A DNA stretch of 64,000 nt from Epiperipatus broadwayi (Eukaryota > Onychophora > Udeonychophora > Euonychophora > Peripatidae): assembly GCA_028023455.1 (NCBI GenBank), contig JAQFVV010000022.1, positions 9,505,100 to 9,569,099 on the forward strand, read 5' to 3'. The position numbers and the translations under genes are program-made. The notes under the pieces were generated by a model, which had not been told where the DNA came from, did not search any database, and saw only the letters and a program-made list of their open reading frames with translations. This document shows positions 1 through 11,200 of this stretch, one piece after another; the stretch's first letter is position 1; each line of letters begins with the position of its first letter.

Positions 1-558
1 ATAAAAAATTGTTTTTTAGTTTTTAATTTTATTAGTACATTTCAAAGAGTTATATCCAAGTTTCGAAGAATTCCACCTTGTTAAACGGAGAAATGCTAAA
101 TTTAAAATTTATATAAGAAACAGTAAAAGAGAAAAGATATAATCAAAAGGGGTCATTAGGCATGCTAACATCTTAAATAGATAATTTAAATAGATTTGTG
201 GAGAATTATAAAATCAAGATTAAATTTGAAGTAATAAATGTTTGCTTTTAGTTAAATTATAGTTCAATTGAACAAGTTTTGAAGTCAGAATTTAGTGAAA
301 AAACAAGAAAGGTACTTTCCTATATCAAGGCATAAAAAAGCTCAATCTTATAATAAATATTTGAAGCTAAAGTAGTGCCATCTACAAAACTAAGGATTTG
401 TTAGTTGATGAAAAAATTCTGATCATTTACATGAGTAAAAAAAAATTGGAGAAATACTTATGTTTAAATACAAACTTAAATCAAATGATAAAAATTAAAC
501 TAGAAACCCATTTAATTATACACATTTCAAGCTGATGAGATGACATAAATAATTTAAT
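1..558. other. AT-rich non-coding DNA
   Basis: No gene, repeat with clear ends, or RNA structure is visible. The sequence is simple AT-rich DNA leading into the tetranucleotide array. Confidence 0.6.
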
Positions 559-903
<345 letters not shown>

Positions 904-1344
904 ATATTTCAATGTCATTTATATATAACCATATAAATAATGCACTTCAAGCTCTGTTAATATAAACAGTTAAGCTGCCCTTTAGATGCTATAATTCAAT
1001 CTGCTTTTTATAATGAGAAAACTACGGCTTTTTACTGCACATTCATGATATTATATGAAATATTAACACCATCATAATAGCTGAAGAAATGAATATTACA
1101 TCAGCTGATTATTTTAAGCAAACTGATTTGAATTATGGCAGTTAGTGGCTGTTCTGTGTTGTATGTTATTTTACATTTTGAAAATTTTAATGATAAAAAA
1201 ATTTAAACACCATCAGTAATAATTTTTGTTTTAATTTATAATAAAAAAAGAAGATAGTAAATATTTTTTTGATATCAGATGTAATATAAATTAATAATAT
1301 TAATAATATTCTGATTATTTATCAAGTGCACAAGAAGTCTATAA

Positions 1345-1686
1345 TTAGAAAGAGAAAGGCTTTAATCTTTTTCATATACACTTTGAATGTTTGTATAGTA
1401 GCCAAGCGATGTTATTTTTGACTATAGAGGGATCTCTCAAACCTCAACACAAAATAAGGATTTTATAAAGATAAGAGTGGCCATTTTATCTTTAACCTAA
1501 ATTCTTATTTATATAGACCAATTTGAAGCATCTTGATTTGAGAGCACAAAGATATTACTCTTATCTTTATAAACTATCTTGTGTTGAGGTTTGAGAGGTC
1601 ACTATATAATCAAAAACCACACTGTTTGGCTATTTACACAAATGTTTAAGGTGGATATGAAAAAGATTAAAGCCTTTCTCTTTCTA
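1345..1686. mobile_element. Foldback/MITE-like inverted repeat
   Basis: The left arm (1345 to about 1450, starting TTAGAAAGAGAAAGGC) and the right arm (about 1572-1686) are diverged reverse complements over more than 100 bases, including the shared block CTCTCAAACCTCAACACAA. The roughly 120-base centre is not paired. There is no coding capacity. I could not define a target-site duplication with confidence. The family name is unknown. Confidence 0.75.
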
Positions 1687-1687
1687 G

Positions 1688-1748
1688 TATTAATAATAAT
1701 AGTAATAATAATAATAATAATAATAATTAATTATTAATAATAATAATA
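1688..1748. repeat. (TAA)n-like simple repeat
   Basis: Imperfect run of TAA/TAATAATAG units directly after the right arm of the foldback element. It could be a tail or target-linked repeat. Confidence 0.8.
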
Positions 1749-3834
1749 CATATTTATAATATATAGGAAATGTAATATTTATAGATGTGGTGATAAAAAT
1801 CTGATTTTAATGTTCTCATTATTTTGATTTGTCTATTTAACCATAGGATATATGTTTGACATTCATGAAGATAATCTGAAAATAAGATATCAAAGGATAG
1901 AAATTTTGAAATAAAACATATATATATATATAAAAATGAGGTGTTATTAATAATAAATATAAAAAAAGCAATAATAATTGTACATTTAAAATACTATTGA
2001 AATAGAAGTAAATTAATAGTTTGCAGCAAGTGTGATAGAAGTAGATAAGAATTATTGATAACTGTAATTGCCATTGTAATTGTCTATTATTATGTATTTA
2101 ATGTTTGTCATTTATTTGAAGAATTTAAAAATGAGTAAAAATAGCTCTGCTTTGTAAATTTAATTAACAGCCAATTGAAATCAATTTGTCAAAAACATTT
2201 TGGCTTATTAAACATTCTGACCATTATAATGCAAGTTAACACACTATATATGATTTTGGATATGCAGTAAGAAGTAGCTATTTTCCTGGTGTAAAAAATT
2301 GATTAAATTATGACTTATAAGATAAATAATGGGGTTGAATTGGATCTCTCTAACTGCTACACATATATATATATATATTATTACTAATACAATATCCATT
2401 AATAAAAGTTGTAAATGTAAATAAACTCTTCTGATGAGTTATGTATATAACTCATCAGAAGTTTCATTTACTTCCTGTTAGATTTTTAATCTAAGTTATT
2501 TATTTACTTATATATACAATGATAGCTTTAAAGTCTAATGAACTAGTATTGGATAACATTTGGAAATTTTTGAGGTTCATATCAGGCTGAGAATTTTTTT
2601 CCAGATGGTCAGGTTAAAGCAAACTCAGATAACCTTCCAATATTGATTAATAAAAGGGTATGTAATTATTTTTATTTAGAAGATGAATCAATGATGGAAA
2701 ATCATTTATATACAATCACATCCTCTCTTGCCAGTAATTGACAAACATGGCATTTTATCAGTGATGATCTATATGGAGATGTTGAAAAGGTGTTTGTTCT
2801 GGTTGTTATTTCTTTATATACATAAAGTAATGATTGTTAATAATTTTAGGAAGCAAAGACATCTCCAAATGTCATTTATATTAAGTTTAATTAAAATCAT
2901 TTACATCATTGTTCAATCACAAAGCAAGTGATGATGTAATCATAATGTTTAATTAAAATTTAGTGTTGCTTGGAGATTACAGCATCTTTTACAATTATTT
3001 ATATATAATGCATAAAATTGAACATTTTAGTCAGTCCCATTGAGGTCCAGATTCAAATTATTTTATGTTAATCAAATTCAAATTGGTGACTATGTATTAA
3101 TAGGGCATAACGTTTGATTTTTTGTTTAACTTTTATATTATAACTAATATAAATTTATTTCATACTGATCAGAATAACATTAGCCTAATATTATATCAAT
3201 ATTTTGCAGATTCAAATGGAAATATTTTGATTTGTTTAAAATAAAATCTTTGAATAGTAGAACACTCCAAGATTCCACTTATTCTGTAACTTTTTTCATT
3301 CATATAAATGATCATTTCATCCCATGTGATTTAATGCAGAGGCAGAATGGAAGGTTTTTGAGCCAATGTGCCTAACTCTGTCACTTATAGGGTTTGAGGT
3401 TTTTTATGATCTCCCAATCAATAAACCATTCAATTGTTATTATATTAATGATCATTTTTTTGCAAAATTTAACCTGTAATTTTGTGTTACTCTCATTAAT
3501 CTTTCTATATAGCTTCCTGCGTTTTGCATGTATTTTTTCATTTTCTGTTCCTTTCTCTATGCATATTATTAGAGCGGGAGAGTTTATTTTCTAAATTTTT
3601 CTATTTTTTCATAATAAAGAAAATAATTTTGGTTATAGTTCTAATATTTTTTAATATAAGAACTTTTATTATAGTTATTTATGCAGAGTTTTAGTTGAGA
3701 TGATTATATTTATTGAAACATTATTGAGATGCAAGATGAATTCTTTGCTCTCTTATTTTTTTACCAAGTTCACATAGAAAATTAAAAGACTTAATTTTTT
3801 AATGAATTAATAAAACAATAAAGTTAAGTTACAA
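1749..3834. other. AT-rich non-coding DNA with one perfect hairpin
   Basis: No gene recognised; short open frames here have no recognisable domain. The only structured item is a 15-bp perfect palindromic stem with a 4-base loop at 2428-2461. Confidence 0.55.
2428..2461. repeat. Perfect 15-bp hairpin
   Basis: CTTCTGATGAGTTAT is followed by GTAT and then its exact reverse complement. It could extrude as a cruciform or form an RNA hairpin if transcribed. It is shorter than a typical microRNA precursor stem, so that identity is unlikely. Confidence 0.8.
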
Positions 3835-3946
3835 TTTTTTTTTTCATATGTCATAGCATCGGCCGGGAGGCAAACCCACACCCGTCTGCAACCAATTACT
3901 TGCTTGCAAGGCAGCTGCGATGACCTCTCGGCTAACAACGCTTGAC
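3835..3946 (-). mobile_element. tRNA-derived SINE, minus strand
   Basis: On the minus strand this is a tRNA-like core with a class II-like A box (GGCCGAGAGGTC-type), an anticodon-arm-like hairpin around CTTGCAAG, and a B-box-like segment in the GGTTTGCCTCCCGGCC part, followed by GATGCTATGACATATG and a poly(A)-like tail seen as T-run on the plus strand. It is flanked by a 9-base direct repeat AAGTTACAA (3826-3834 and 3947-3955), the expected signature of LINE-driven insertion. The same family recurs at 7315, 22109, 36515, 52302, 52999 and 55921. Confidence 0.85.
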
Positions 3947-4777
3947 AAGTTACAAATTTTTTATAACAAAATAATTTATTTATTGAAATTTTTCTGATAT
4001 AAGACTTTATGATATAAATTTTATATTTCTTATATTGAAAAATTTTGAAGTTTAGGTGTTTATTTTTCTTATATATATTATAATATACTACTTTAGCTTG
4101 TTGATTCTATAGAATATTATAATATTATTTCATATATATTTCTTACATTTTTGTTATTTTATATTTGTTAAATGATTTCAAGAATTTAGTTTTGCCAATT
4201 GAAATTCTACATTTTTCATTGAAGGATTTTAAAATATTATGTGTTTGATATTATAATATTCTATACAAATTTTAGATATTTAAATTTTATAAAGATTTTT
4301 GACATATATATATTTTATACATATAATTAGGATTTTTTTTAAAAAAAAATACAGCTTTATTCAAAAAAGTTAACTGGATTTATACTGAAAACCAATACAT
4401 AGTTGCATGTCACCAATCAGAGAGCACAATGTGTAAATGAGAGTCCAACCATAGGTTCAAGTCAAAATGTTCCTGCACACTACTATTAGTCTCTTGTGGA
4501 AACATGGACCCCCAACAGCAGCCCCAAGCTCAATTATTCAAAAGCGCTATTTGAACCCATGTGTCTTGATGCAAATGGTCAGGCAACAATAGACAGCTCT
4601 AGTTTTAGTTTGTTGGAGAAGCTTGACAAAAATGTCTAGAACTGTGACATTTGACATTCTGAAGATCACCTTACATACATTAGAATATATAGACAAATGT
4701 GATGTATAAAAATGTTAGAATTTAGATATTCTGTATTTTCATGTAGATTTTCAGTATTGTTATAGATATTATATATA

Positions 4778-4908
4778 TTAATAATTTTTAACAGATGTTA
4801 TTGTTAAAATATTTTTAAAAACATGGAAATATTTGTCCTATTTTATTTAGAAAAATTATAGTCGGATGATATAGACAGATACCAAAGAAAATATTAAACT
4901 GCAAACAC
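4778..4908 (+). repeat. Diverged direct repeat, copy 1
   Basis: Similar over about 130 bases to 5581-5709, in the same orientation and 803 bases away. Shared landmarks are TTAATAATTT, AACAGATGT, GGAAATAT, and GATATAGACAG. The hAT element at 5046-5541 lies between the copies. The nature of the repeat is unknown; it may be an old segmental duplication or the ends of a larger element. Confidence 0.7.
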
Positions 4909-5045
4909 TTTTTGCATCTAAAAGGAGAACCTCCTTTAAATGTATTCTCTTGATATTTATAAAGATAAAATGGTGCTATAGTAAATATATAAATGTTTAA
5001 GGAAACAAAATCTCACAACTTGTCCTATTTCTCCTTAATATAATA

Positions 5046-5541
5046 CAGGAGTGGGCAATTGTTTTGGCTCGGGGGCTGCATAGGTTGGTGGAGAGCTGCA
5101 TCAGGGGCCACTTTGTGGAAGCAAAGGTTAACGAAGGGCCGCATCTTTATATCATGACACAATAAACACACTGCTTTATTCCATGTATTACCAAAGAAAT
5201 ATTTGTTTGTCCATTCTTCATTAAACACATGACATTCATTACCAATTTTACATTTTTTTGGAGCATTCATGGTTTCCCAAAAGTTGGAAATATATATATT
5301 TGCTAATGCAAATACAAAATTGAAATTAATCAGATCAACTGGAAAAGCACTGCACATCGTATCTACACTGCGCATGTATATTGATGTGGCCATTCTAGTG
5401 AAAAATATGAGATGAATATTCGGGTATGCAACAGGAAGGAAATCTCAGTCCAAGGTGGATTTTTCTGATTGTCTTGGAGGGCCACATAAAAACTCTTAGC
5501 AGGCTGCATGTGGCCCTCGGGCCGCTATTTTCCCACCCCTG
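5046..5541. mobile_element. Non-autonomous hAT DNA transposon
   Basis: The left end reads CAGGAGTGGGCAA and the right end is the reverse complement of CAGGGGTGGGAAAA, followed inward by matching GGCTCGGGGGC/GGCCCGAGGGCC blocks. It is flanked by a perfect 8-bp target-site duplication ATATAATA (5038-5045 and 5542-5549). Eight-base duplications and CAGGGGTGG-type ends are hAT hallmarks. At 496 bases it is too short to be autonomous, but it retains a fragment of transposase on the minus strand (see 5145-5270). Confidence 0.95.
5145..5270 (-). pseudogene. hAT transposase N-terminal fragment
   Basis: Within an open minus-strand frame covering 5393-5025, about 42 codons starting at the Met at 5270 resemble the N-terminus of hAT transposases of the type related to GTF2IRD2/ZBED-like domesticated proteins. 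Visible features are the segment FNEEWTNKYFF followed about ten residues later by CLLCHD, which matches the first half of a BED-like zinc-binding region (Cys-x2-Cys). The second half, with the His ligands, and all of the RNase H-like catalytic domain are absent. The frame runs straight into the terminal repeat near 5150, so the element looks like an internal-deletion derivative of a full hAT. The upstream part of the frame (5393-5273) is element leader sequence. No function is expected from this remnant. The family assignment is by motif recognition only. Confidence 0.7.
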
Positions 5542-5580
5542 ATATAATAGACTCTTTTACCAAGAGTTAAATGTTATACA

Positions 5581-5709
5581 TTAATAATTTCAACAGATGT
5601 GATTGTTGAAATGTTTTTAAAAAGTGGAAATATCTGTTCTATTTTATTTTAGAAAAATCACAGTCAGCTGATATAGACAGTTATCAATGAAAACAATAAA
5701 CTGTAAACC
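5581..5709 (+). repeat. Diverged direct repeat, copy 2
   Basis: Partner of 4778-4908; see that entry. It lies just right of the hAT insertion. Confidence 0.7.
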
Positions 5710-6997
5710 TTACATTGCATTGACAATAGTCTTTTTGTCAATAAAAATATTATCTACACTATCTACTGTATCAATATTCATCATTCATGATTGCATCCCT
5801 GGATACAATTTTGATCCACAGTGTGAATATGTTTTGACAATGATGACAATATTAATGAAGTTCCAATTATGGATGGGGGAAATGGTGATAATAAAGAAAG
5901 TATGACAGACCTTCACATTCAATTGATTTAAAAGTTATTCCATTACTACCATTCTCAATGTTCTCATTAGTTGAGACTCAGGTAGCGCACCAATATGTTT
6001 AAAGTATTAAAATGCCTTGAATAGATTGTTGATATCACATTACTCCAAAAAAATGTAATGAAAACAAATAAATATGTAAATCATTTTCTACAAATATGCA
6101 TAAGCAAAAAAAAAGACCAGACCAGACATATTAGATGGAAACTCATCCCCCAAAAATTTGAGGCTGTTTTTGGGAGGCAATAATGGAATAAAGCATCATC
6201 AAAATGCTATGTCGGGATTAATCCTGCTCAGAAAAATTATTTTTTTGAACAGATGACAGATTCTAGATGTGTCTTGCTTATGGATATTTTTCACTTTTTA
6301 TGATAATGAGAATTTTACTAAAAATGACCATACAAATTTAAAATGTATAAATTCTATGAAGTATAGAGTATTTGAAAGCGTATTTTGTGTTTTTATTGAT
6401 ATATATATATTCTCAATCAGACCTTTAGTTTAGATGAAAATCAGATGCTTTTCAAAAAAGTTTATATTGATGAAAAGAAGAAACATTTTGGGAAAAATAA
6501 GCACCTTTTTTTTGTTTGTTTCCACATTAAAATAACTGCTGAAATAAAAAGTAGGTTTTCTACCAATCACATTCAAATAAAATTTCATGGTTAACGATTA
6601 ATAATCTTCCAACTTTTTTTAAGCATTACTGCCTTCTTGTTCTCCCTCACTTTTTTATAACTAATATACTAGTAAATTAATGTGTATTGCAAAATCATTT
6701 TTACAATTTCTTGATTTTAAAAATTTAGCCATTTGTGTATTAATAATTGATTCACTATTAAAGATAACTTCCAAAACATTATCTTGCAGGTTGTCACTTA
6801 ATAATATATAGAAAAAATCAATCCGATCATCCTTTCTATAAAACACAAAACTTGTATGGACAATTTGTTTAAATATACTTTGTTATGGGATTCTCAAACT
6901 ATACAAAATTTATAAGATTTTAAATAACTTTTTGTCAAATATAACTTTTAATAATCTCCATACTTCCGCTTTCTTTTTTATTCTTCATTTAAATAAA
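5710..6997. other. AT-rich non-coding DNA
   Basis: Short open frames here show no recognisable domains. No clear repeat ends, RNA gene or conserved motif seen. Confidence 0.5.
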
Positions 6998-7093
6998 GAT
7001 ACAATAAAAGACAAATGACCTCCAAGATGCATTTCATGCTGAACCAGCACTCATCAGTTGGCCCAGGTCGCCACCTCTCATATACATTTTATT
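6998..7093 (-). mobile_element. Hammerhead-family element, fragment
   Basis: Minus-strand fragment of the dispersed hammerhead-bearing family described at 37186-37422. It keeps the ribozyme core and some sequence on either side (GAGGTGGCGACCTGGG upstream, TCATTTGTCTTTT downstream) and then loses similarity on both sides. Confidence 0.75.
7022..7061 (-). ncRNA. Hammerhead ribozyme motif (type I), intact core
   Basis: Read on the minus strand the order is CCAA, CTGATGA, stem II GTGCT/AGCAT closed by loop GGTTC, GAA, helix III ATG/CAT, then C and TTGG. All invariant hammerhead core bases are present (CUGAUGA and GAA), stem II closes with a G-U pair, and the scissile site would follow the C of AUC, which satisfies the NUH rule, between 7026 and 7025. 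Helix I pairs CCAA with TTGG. Helix III is only three base pairs with no loop, which resembles the minimal helix III known for Penelope-like elements and animal retrozymes, where activity often needs dimers. This is the best-preserved core in the window. Confidence 0.7.
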
Positions 7094-7314
7094 ACATGAA
7101 GAGTATTTATTTATGGCAAATTGTCACATCTTTATTTACAACCGCCATTCTTGCTTCACTCGCAACCTCGACTTCGTACATTTTTGATAAACCTAACTAC
7201 GTTTTTCATTAATCATTTATTAATACTAGAGTTTTGGGGTATCCTCTGCATTTGAACGTGCAAAAGTCATCGAATTGCTTTACTTTACTTTTTATGCAGT
7301 ACTCTCCCCCCCCC

Positions 7315-7422
7315 CCATATGTCAAAGCATTGGCCGGGAAGCGAACCCGCAACAACTGTCCGCAAGCGACTGCTTTCGCAAGCAGGCAGCTGCGCTAACT
7401 TCTCGGCTACCAACGCTTGACT
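7315..7422 (-). mobile_element. tRNA-derived SINE, minus strand
   Basis: Same SINE family as 3835-3946. The minus strand reads a tRNA-like core with GGTAGCCGAGAAGTT (A-box region), a GCTTGCGAAAGC-type anticodon arm, GGGTTCGCTTCCCGGCC (B box) and AATGCTTTGACATATG. A run of C instead of T (7308-7317) sits at the expected tail. Flanking duplication not clear. Confidence 0.85.
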
Positions 7423-7524
7423 ATATTTACTTTTTTTCTTACTTTTCATATTTTTTTTACATTTTTCTGTTGTTAAATAAATGTTCAATAATTTTGAGCC
7501 ATCTTTTGCATAAGTTTATTGAGT

Positions 7525-7541
7525 GTGTGTGTGTGTGTGCA
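7525..7541. repeat. (GT)n microsatellite
   Basis: Short run of GTGTGTGTGTGTGTGTG. Confidence 0.9.
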
Positions 7542-8354
7542 CTTTTTATTCAACTTTTTTATATTGAAGTCTTTTTTTTTATTTAGTTCTTTTATAAAGT
7601 TTCTCAATTATATTAATTATACATTTAAGATTACTTTCGCCCGTTTTATTATTATTTTTTTTAATATTTTATAGTTTCTTCATTTCATTATCAGTTTAAT
7701 TGATTATTGATTGTATTCTATCTTGTTATTTGCCAGCATCCATTTTCTTTTATTTATCAACTCTCCATGTTTGTTTTTATTTTACTGTGCTGAAACATGC
7801 TTAAATATTCACAAATACGGCAGCTATCTTGTTTTTAATTAATATGTTATAATTTAATGAAGTTTTACAACTTGTTTAATAAATCAATTAATATTGCATC
7901 GTCTCACTATTTCTAAATAAAGCTGACATTAGTTTTAAAAAATAATTATTTCATTAATTTGTCAACAAGTTGTTTTGATGTTTTAATATTAATGTACTTT
8001 TTTTTTCAAAAAATTAATTGTAAAATTTACTTTTTTATAAAAACAAAAAACATGTGAAGATTATGTTGAATTTATTTATTTATTAATTAAAAATATTGAC
8101 AACAAAATTGATTTTAAACTTACATTAAACTGTAAACGAATACAAAATTCAGGATAAAGTAAAATTTGATTATTATTATTATTATTTTATTTTAATGGAC
8201 TTATATACATTTTTTGTTTTTAAATGCGGCACAATTGTTTTCAGCATAGACATTTAAAGAGGGTAAAATATGTTACGCTTATACACATACAGCTATCGTT
8301 TGATTCAAAGCTGGCTTATTAACTCATACTGTTCTTGGACATCCATTAAATAAT

Positions 8355-8718
8355 TGATCAAAATATATAATGCGCTAACACGCACAAGCACACAAAGCTA
8401 AAAACAAATAAAGAAAATATATATTATTATTTTAATATCTATTCCATTAAATGGCTAAGCGTCGCCATCAATAGAAAAGACTCTTGCTACAAAATATCCA
8501 AGAAATGGAATACCTAATCATTTCATTTGCATAAATTTGCATCACTCCGAGTCAATTTATTATAGTTTGTAATACGGCTATGATTATGAGGGCTTTGACC
8601 CTTGAAAGCGCTTAGCCATTTAATGGAATAGATATTAAAATAATAATATATATTTTCTTTATTTGTTTTTAGCTTTGTGTGCTTGTGCGTGTTAGCGCAT
8701 TTTATATATTTTGATTCA
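8355..8718. mobile_element. MITE-like element with ~108-bp near-perfect inverted arms
   Basis: Left arm 8355-8461 and right arm 8609-8718 are reverse complements with very few differences, from CAAAATATATAATGCGC on the outside to CCATTAAATGGCTAAGCG on the inside. The 147-base centre is unique. The near identity of the arms implies a young or conserved foldback. A short minus-strand open frame here is the arm translated and not a gene. Confidence 0.88.
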
Positions 8719-10451
8719 TAATTAGCCACAAAGTATAAACTGTTTGCTTATTTAAATAATTGAGCATTTATCTGTTGTATTATGTTTAAAATCTTAGGCA
8801 TATATTATTTTTGAAATTTTATAAAATCTAGCATATTATTATTAATTGTTGTGGAGTTTATGAGTTTAAGTACTGGAAATGGCAAAGCTGGAGATGTGAC
8901 CCCTGTATTTTGAGGTCCAGATTATACATCTATCACTGTATTAAAACATAGAGATTTTAAATTTTTGAATACATGTGACATGTAATCCTGTTGTAATTTA
9001 TTCTATTAAAGAACTGTAATTAGTAATATATGTATCAAAACTCTTCCATATATATCTGATAATAAAAATCTTACAAAGCAATGGTGAGCACATCTGCTTT
9101 TCATACCTATGACCTGGGTTCAAATCCAGATGAATTAAAATTTCCATATTCTAACAAACTTAGGAATTTTTTTTAGGCAGCTAGCTTTTAGTCATTCTAA
9201 CTATTCATACATGACTGTAAAGTGAGGAGAAAAACTTTAAACCTCAGTATCTAGCCCTCAATTAATCTAAAGAGTATTGCCTTTTCCATTGTGTTTTTTA
9301 TTTTTATAGAATGGTGTTGAGGAAGATTTTTGTCCTGTGACGAATTTCTTAATGTCTGTTTTACTTTTTGATATTAAATCGCATATAGTAAATATATTAT
9401 TATAACGCACAATATATATATATTAAGTTTAAAAATATTTTTGCATATGCAAAAAATACAAAATAATAGAAATACCATGATGGTAATAGTAAGAGATAAT
9501 TAAAAAATTACTAAGATATTTGAATGATTGGAAACCAGATTGAGATAAGTTTAGAACCTGAATGTAAATATTGGTAAACTTTGTAAATTATTTTCACAAA
9601 ATAATTTATAATAAGAAAAGAGAAATTTTATACTGTAGATGTTTTTATATTCATAACCACAACAAAAATATGTAATCCCTACCCCAGTGAACACTAATTT
9701 TGATTTTTTTTAAAAATATATATATAAGCAAATCTGAAGCAAAAAAAAAATACTAATAAGAAACAACTCCCTCTCATCATTTACATAATTATATATATAA
9801 TATTTAACAGCTATTGCGAAACATTGATCACTATACCTGCCAACAAATTTTCTTTACCTACACTTTGAACCCTAATAGACATTATCAATTTTTTTTAGGA
9901 AAGTGAAAATCTCCGAATAAACTTTGTATTTTTTCAAATAATTGTCGTCAGATGACTTAACTTTATGTTCAATTATTGGTCAGAAAATGGGCATCCCGCT
10001 GTGTTTAGTTTGTCATAAAACAAGGAATGAAATATATAAAAGAATGCATAAATTCATTTATTTAATTATACGCTTCAGAATATCATGTTGGGATATTATT
10101 AAACAATTGGCCTGTATAAATTGATTGGCTAGTTATTTTAGTTGGGCTCAAATATTATTTTAGTTAGTCTCAAATAAGAATTTGTTCTATATAAATTTAT
10201 TGTGTAGTGTGATTTAAACTTTGTTAAGAAATAAACATAACATTTGCTTTGAAAAATATTATAACACATTCTGTTAAAAAGCGAATACATTTTCTGAATT
10301 GTCTGTAAAATTCTTTCATAGATTCTCTTCTAAGCTCACAATTGTCAGCTTTAGCTTTGTATAAATTAACTGTATTTTATTTATATATGTGTGTGTGCAT
10401 GTGCATTAGACAACCATCATTATATATTTATGAATAAAAACTTATATTAGA
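8719..10451. other. AT-rich non-coding DNA with a tRNA-like fragment
   Basis: No gene seen. The only structured item is the tRNA-like head at 9082-9140. Confidence 0.5.
9082..9140 (+). mobile_element. tRNA-like SINE head (second family), tentative
   Basis: A segment reading CAATGGTGAGCACATCTGC, a TTTTCATA loop-like stretch and then GGGTTCAAATCC looks like a decayed tRNA A-box/B-box pair. The B-box match GGGTTCAAATCC is good. A similar arrangement, GGTTCAAATCCAGA, recurs at 21466-21528. It is probably the head of a SINE other than the main family and not a working tRNA gene, since acceptor pairing is missing. Confidence 0.45.
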
Positions 10452-10725
10452 AACTCACTATATGTATTGCCACACACTGCAAGCTAGAATAATTGATGGA
10501 TGCCATAAGGCTTGTGCATAAAATCCCCATCTAGTGCCTACTCATCCAATATCTCCAGACTAGTTTCTGTCTTGTGGCCATTGTCAGTGAGGAGCCTTTG
10601 ATCTGAGAGTGCGGCATCTAGATCTTAGGATCTAATGCAACACTAGATGGGAATTTTATGCACAAGCCTTCTGGCATCTATCGATTACTCTAGCTTGCAG
10701 TGTGTGGCAATACGTATAGTGAGTT
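10452..10725. mobile_element. Foldback element, family FB1
   Basis: Left arm 10452-10537 (AACTCACTATATGTATTGCC outside, CCCCATCTAGTG inside) and right arm 10640-10725 are reverse complements. The centre holds TCCAGACTAGTTTCTG and AGGAGCCTTTGATCTGAGAGTG. The same centre and arm sequences recur in copies at 33180-33375, 49040-49275 and 50040-50245, so this is a dispersed family. No coding capacity. Confidence 0.85.
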
Positions 10726-10975
10726 TTGCCTGTTTTAATAACAGTTATAAATAAGTATAAGAAATGATGATCATGTGATGTTTATTGGCACAAACAAATA
10801 TTTCATAAAGACCAAATTCAACATGTTTACAATTTCTAAAAAGGAGATGAATTAATTTTGTAAATGAATATTAGATAATATTCTGATGTGGAGAAAGTTA
10901 TTACTCAAAATATTGGCTTTGCTTCTAATTTTATGGCCATGATATCACACTTTATTTCCACAGTTCGGACAAACA

Positions 10976-11200
10976 GTGGTAATGTCTCATTCAGGATTGT
11001 CAAAAAAGAATAGTCATTCATAAAAGAACATAATTCAAGGTAAGAAAGTTCAGTCCACCACAGTGATGCTAATAAACAACATTTTGTATATATGTGTTTG
11101 TTTTATTTCCACTAAATAAAGTTATAGATGACTATTTTTCAAAATAAATATTGCTAGATTAATACATATGTAAAATGTCACTGCCAGACTAACACATAAG
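10976..11200 (-). repeat. Dispersed repeat R, minus orientation
   Basis: Reverse-complement similarity to parts of 31681-32140: for example TTGCTAGATTAATACATATG matches the copy near 31720-31745, and CAAGGTAAGAAAGTTCAGTCC matches the copy near 32015-32040. The family is unknown, with no coding signal. Confidence 0.7.

Noticed and set aside
524-545. Hammerhead core at CTGATGAGATGACAT
   Set aside because: There is a CTGATGA, but no stem II followed by GAA and no helix I partner downstream.
2428-2461. MicroRNA precursor
   Set aside because: Stem is only 15 bp with a 4-base loop, and has no flanking pairing or bulges of a normal precursor.
3394-3594. Hydrophobic 66-residue frame that could be a membrane protein
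   Set aside because: AT-rich random sequence gives Phe, Ile and Leu-rich frames; no signal, motif, or neighbouring exon supports a gene.
9082-9140. Functional tRNA gene
   Set aside because: Only A-box and B-box resemblance; no acceptor stem or proper anticodon arm can be drawn.
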